Assembly (NCBI GenBank): GCA_017889635.1
Contig: JAGGAC010000011.1
Span: 62,001-126,000, forward strand
DNA length: 64,000 nt
Direction of reading: 5' to 3'
Origin: Bacillota bacterium
GTDB taxonomy: Bacteria > Bacillota > Negativicutes > Sporomusales > CTSoil-080
Under the pieces are notes generated by a model. It had not been told where the DNA came from, searched no databases, and saw nothing but the letters and a program-made list of their open reading frames with translations. Shown one piece after another: positions 62,500-64,000 of the stretch (positions within the stretch are counted from its first letter, which is position 1; every line of letters starts with the position of its first letter). The position numbers were made by a program, and so were the translations under genes.

Positions 62500-64000
62500 T
62501 TACCAGCTTAAATGGCCAAGTACTTCATACATCCGGTGACCAAAGTGCATATCACTGCTGTTTTTGGCCCGATTCGTTCTTGCACCATATTCCACAGCAG
62601 CAGTAATACTCTTAACCGGTGAAAATTTATAGCCATATTCCAAGCGAGCATAAGGCGAAAAATCGGTTGCTTCCGGACGATCTCTCCCCCACTCGGCAAT
62701 AACCCGGCCTTCCCAATAATGCTTAGCATAGTCCCACTTCTCAATCAAGCCTGCCCCATATGTATCGCGAATTGTTGGGCTTTCATACAAATCAGAGCGC
62801 TGGCTGAAATGAAGCTGACTTCCCTCTACAACAAAATCAATTGTGCGCTTATCCTTCTTCAATAGGTTCCTGGTCCAACTTAAGCTATAATTATTGACCT
62901 GATTTTCATCACTATAAAAACTCCGGGTAATACCGACATCAAATTTATCCTTTTTACTAGCCAAAATACTTGTCGTAAAAGCATAATTGTCAGTCATAAT
63001 CCGTCCGCCAGTTATTCCAAGCAGACTAGGTCTAAGCGCCTGTACATCTTTTAGTGGCGACCGTGATGCTTCAACCCCCATAGTAACGCGGTCATCAAAA
63101 TGATATTTGTAATTAGCGGTATAACCACTGAATGAACCATCATTCAAATAATAATCGTACCAGGCCTGAACTTCACTTTTCATACCCTTATATTGAATAC
63201 CTACCGACCGTGAATTAAGAACAGTACTCTGCTTCGGATTCTCAGACCGATCCGTAATTTCTTCCCGGCCAATCTTAGACAGCACTGAATATGAGCCGCC
63301 GAGACTCTGCTCAGCCTCCAGTTCCAGACTCCGCGTCTCTATGCCCTTATAGTCGCGATAGTACTTACCTTCAACATTGACTTCTCCAAGTTGGCGGCCT
63401 TCCCAATCCTTAATCCCTTGAAGCGCAAGAGCATTAGACGCATATTTCTCCTGCAATACCGAAACCGAAGCCTTGGCTGTTGAATAATCGCCTACCTGAA
63501 CAGCCGAACTTGCCATTCCAGTCAGCCCAACCACCTTGCCGCCTTGCAGTTTAGACAACTTTTCATATTGCTTGTACGCACTCCGCGGCATTTCATTGTT
63601 ATATAGTGCATCAGCATACTGCTGCCGATAAGAAACGCTATGTGGATAACGCCGCACTACCAGCTCAAACAGTTGCTGTCCGGCTTCACAAAAGCCATGC
63701 TCATAAAAATACGCTGCATCATCAATTGCAATATCAGCCACCGTAGGATCTTTGGCTATAAGTTCGTCATAAGCTTGTATTCCCTGAGCAATTTTCCCTG
63801 CTTTTAGCCGGGCAAAAGCTAATCCAGCTTTTGCAGCATTGGCGTTAGGATCGCGTTTTAGAATATACTCGTAAATCGGAATAGCCTTTTCCACCTGTCC
63901 GATCCGAACATACGAGTCGGCATAAGCTTGCAAGCCAAACAGAGGCACATTATCATAGTTTGGCCACAGTTTTTTAGCAATAGAAATTGCAGCTGGGTAA
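62500..64000 (-). CDS. pgaA: PgaA-like outer-membrane porin with TPR repeats (5' end outside window)
   Basis: Open to the right edge, so the start is missing. The visible 500 residues begin with TPR-type helices (GQVEKAIPIYEYILKRDPNAN, GKIAQGIQAYDELIAKDP and others, to about residue 170). A beta-strand region (GVTRSFYSDENQVNNYSLSW, VKSITAAVEYGARTNRA) follows, ending in Trp, as barrels do. This TPR-plus-barrel plan and its position before two pgaB genes fit PgaA, which exports de-N-acetylated PNAG. No pgaC synthase is visible in the window. Confidence 0.75.
   Translation of the reverse strand, partial: YPAAISIAKKLWPNYDNVPLFGLQAYADSYVRIGQVEKAIPIYEYILKRDPNANAAKAGLAFARLKAGKIAQGIQAYDELIAKDPTVADIAIDDAAYFYEHGFCEAGQQLFELVVRRYPHSVSYRQQYADALYNNEMPRSAYKQYEKLSKLQGGKVVGLTGMASSAVQVGDYSTAKASVSVLQEKYASNALALQGIKDWEGRQLGEVNVEGKYYRDYKGIETRSLELEAEQSLGGSYSVLSKIGREEITDRSENPKQSTVLNSRSVGIQYKGMKSEVQAWYDYYLNDGSFSGYTANYKYHFDDRVTMGVEASRSPLKDVQALRPSLLGITGGRIMTDNYAFTTSILASKKDKFDVGITRSFYSDENQVNNYSLSWTRNLLKKDKRTIDFVVEGSQLHFSQRSDLYESPTIRDTYGAGLIEKWDYAKHYWEGRVIAEWGRDRPEATDFSPYARLEYGYKFSPVKSITAAVEYGARTNRAKNSSDMHFGHRMYEVLGHLSW

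Overview
The window looks like a chromosome segment of a spore-forming, Gram-negative-type (diderm) Firmicute, most likely Negativicutes in the Sporomusa/Pelosinus neighbourhood. SpoIIP and the spore germination protease (GPR) indicate endospores. A secretin, beta-barrel proteins and a PgaA-like porin indicate an outer membrane. The heat-shock block has the usual Firmicute order. This placement is inferred from gene content; no search was run.

1-8.2 kb (minus strand): a CIRCE-controlled heat-shock operon, hrcA - archaeal-type (group III) chaperonin - grpE - dnaK - dnaJ - prmA - rsmE. Its dnaK is broken by an internal deletion plus frameshift as given here. 8.2-20.9 kb: housekeeping, sporulation and competence genes (hemW, lepA, a hypothetical gene, spoIIP, gpr, rpsT, holA, comEC, comEA, leuS). 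A structured leader or small RNA with its own promoter and two terminators lies ahead of leuS. 21-33.5 kb: mixed single-gene units. These are a small unknown protein, a truncated flavin-oxidase-like gene, an EamA transporter, an HD-GYP phosphodiesterase, a metallophosphoesterase, a CsoR/CstR-type repressor beside an Lgt-like gene, CstA, a YdjM-like membrane protein, an outer-membrane barrel, TerC and a PAS-GAF-PAS histidine kinase. At 33.6-33.9 kb lies a free-standing RNA gene that fits 6S RNA.

33.9-58.7 kb (minus strand): two complete, divergent, tandem type IV pilus operons with the same gene order (minor pilins V/W/X, then P, Q, B, T, C, major pilin, M, N, O). They share one prepilin peptidase, which ends the upstream operon just before a terminator. 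The upstream operon also carries a GspH-like pilin. The downstream operon shows signs of wear: a weak start for pilB, and an inserted structured element with a 15-C tract between two minor pilin genes. 58.9-64 kb: a poly-N-acetylglucosamine-type exopolysaccharide locus with two pgaB-like deacetylases and a pgaA-like porin that runs off the window edge.

Links between genes: the two pili, ComEA and ComEC together could support DNA uptake. MshEN-type N-termini on the pilus ATPases, the HD-GYP protein and the Pga genes suggest a c-di-GMP-controlled surface-attachment programme (inference).
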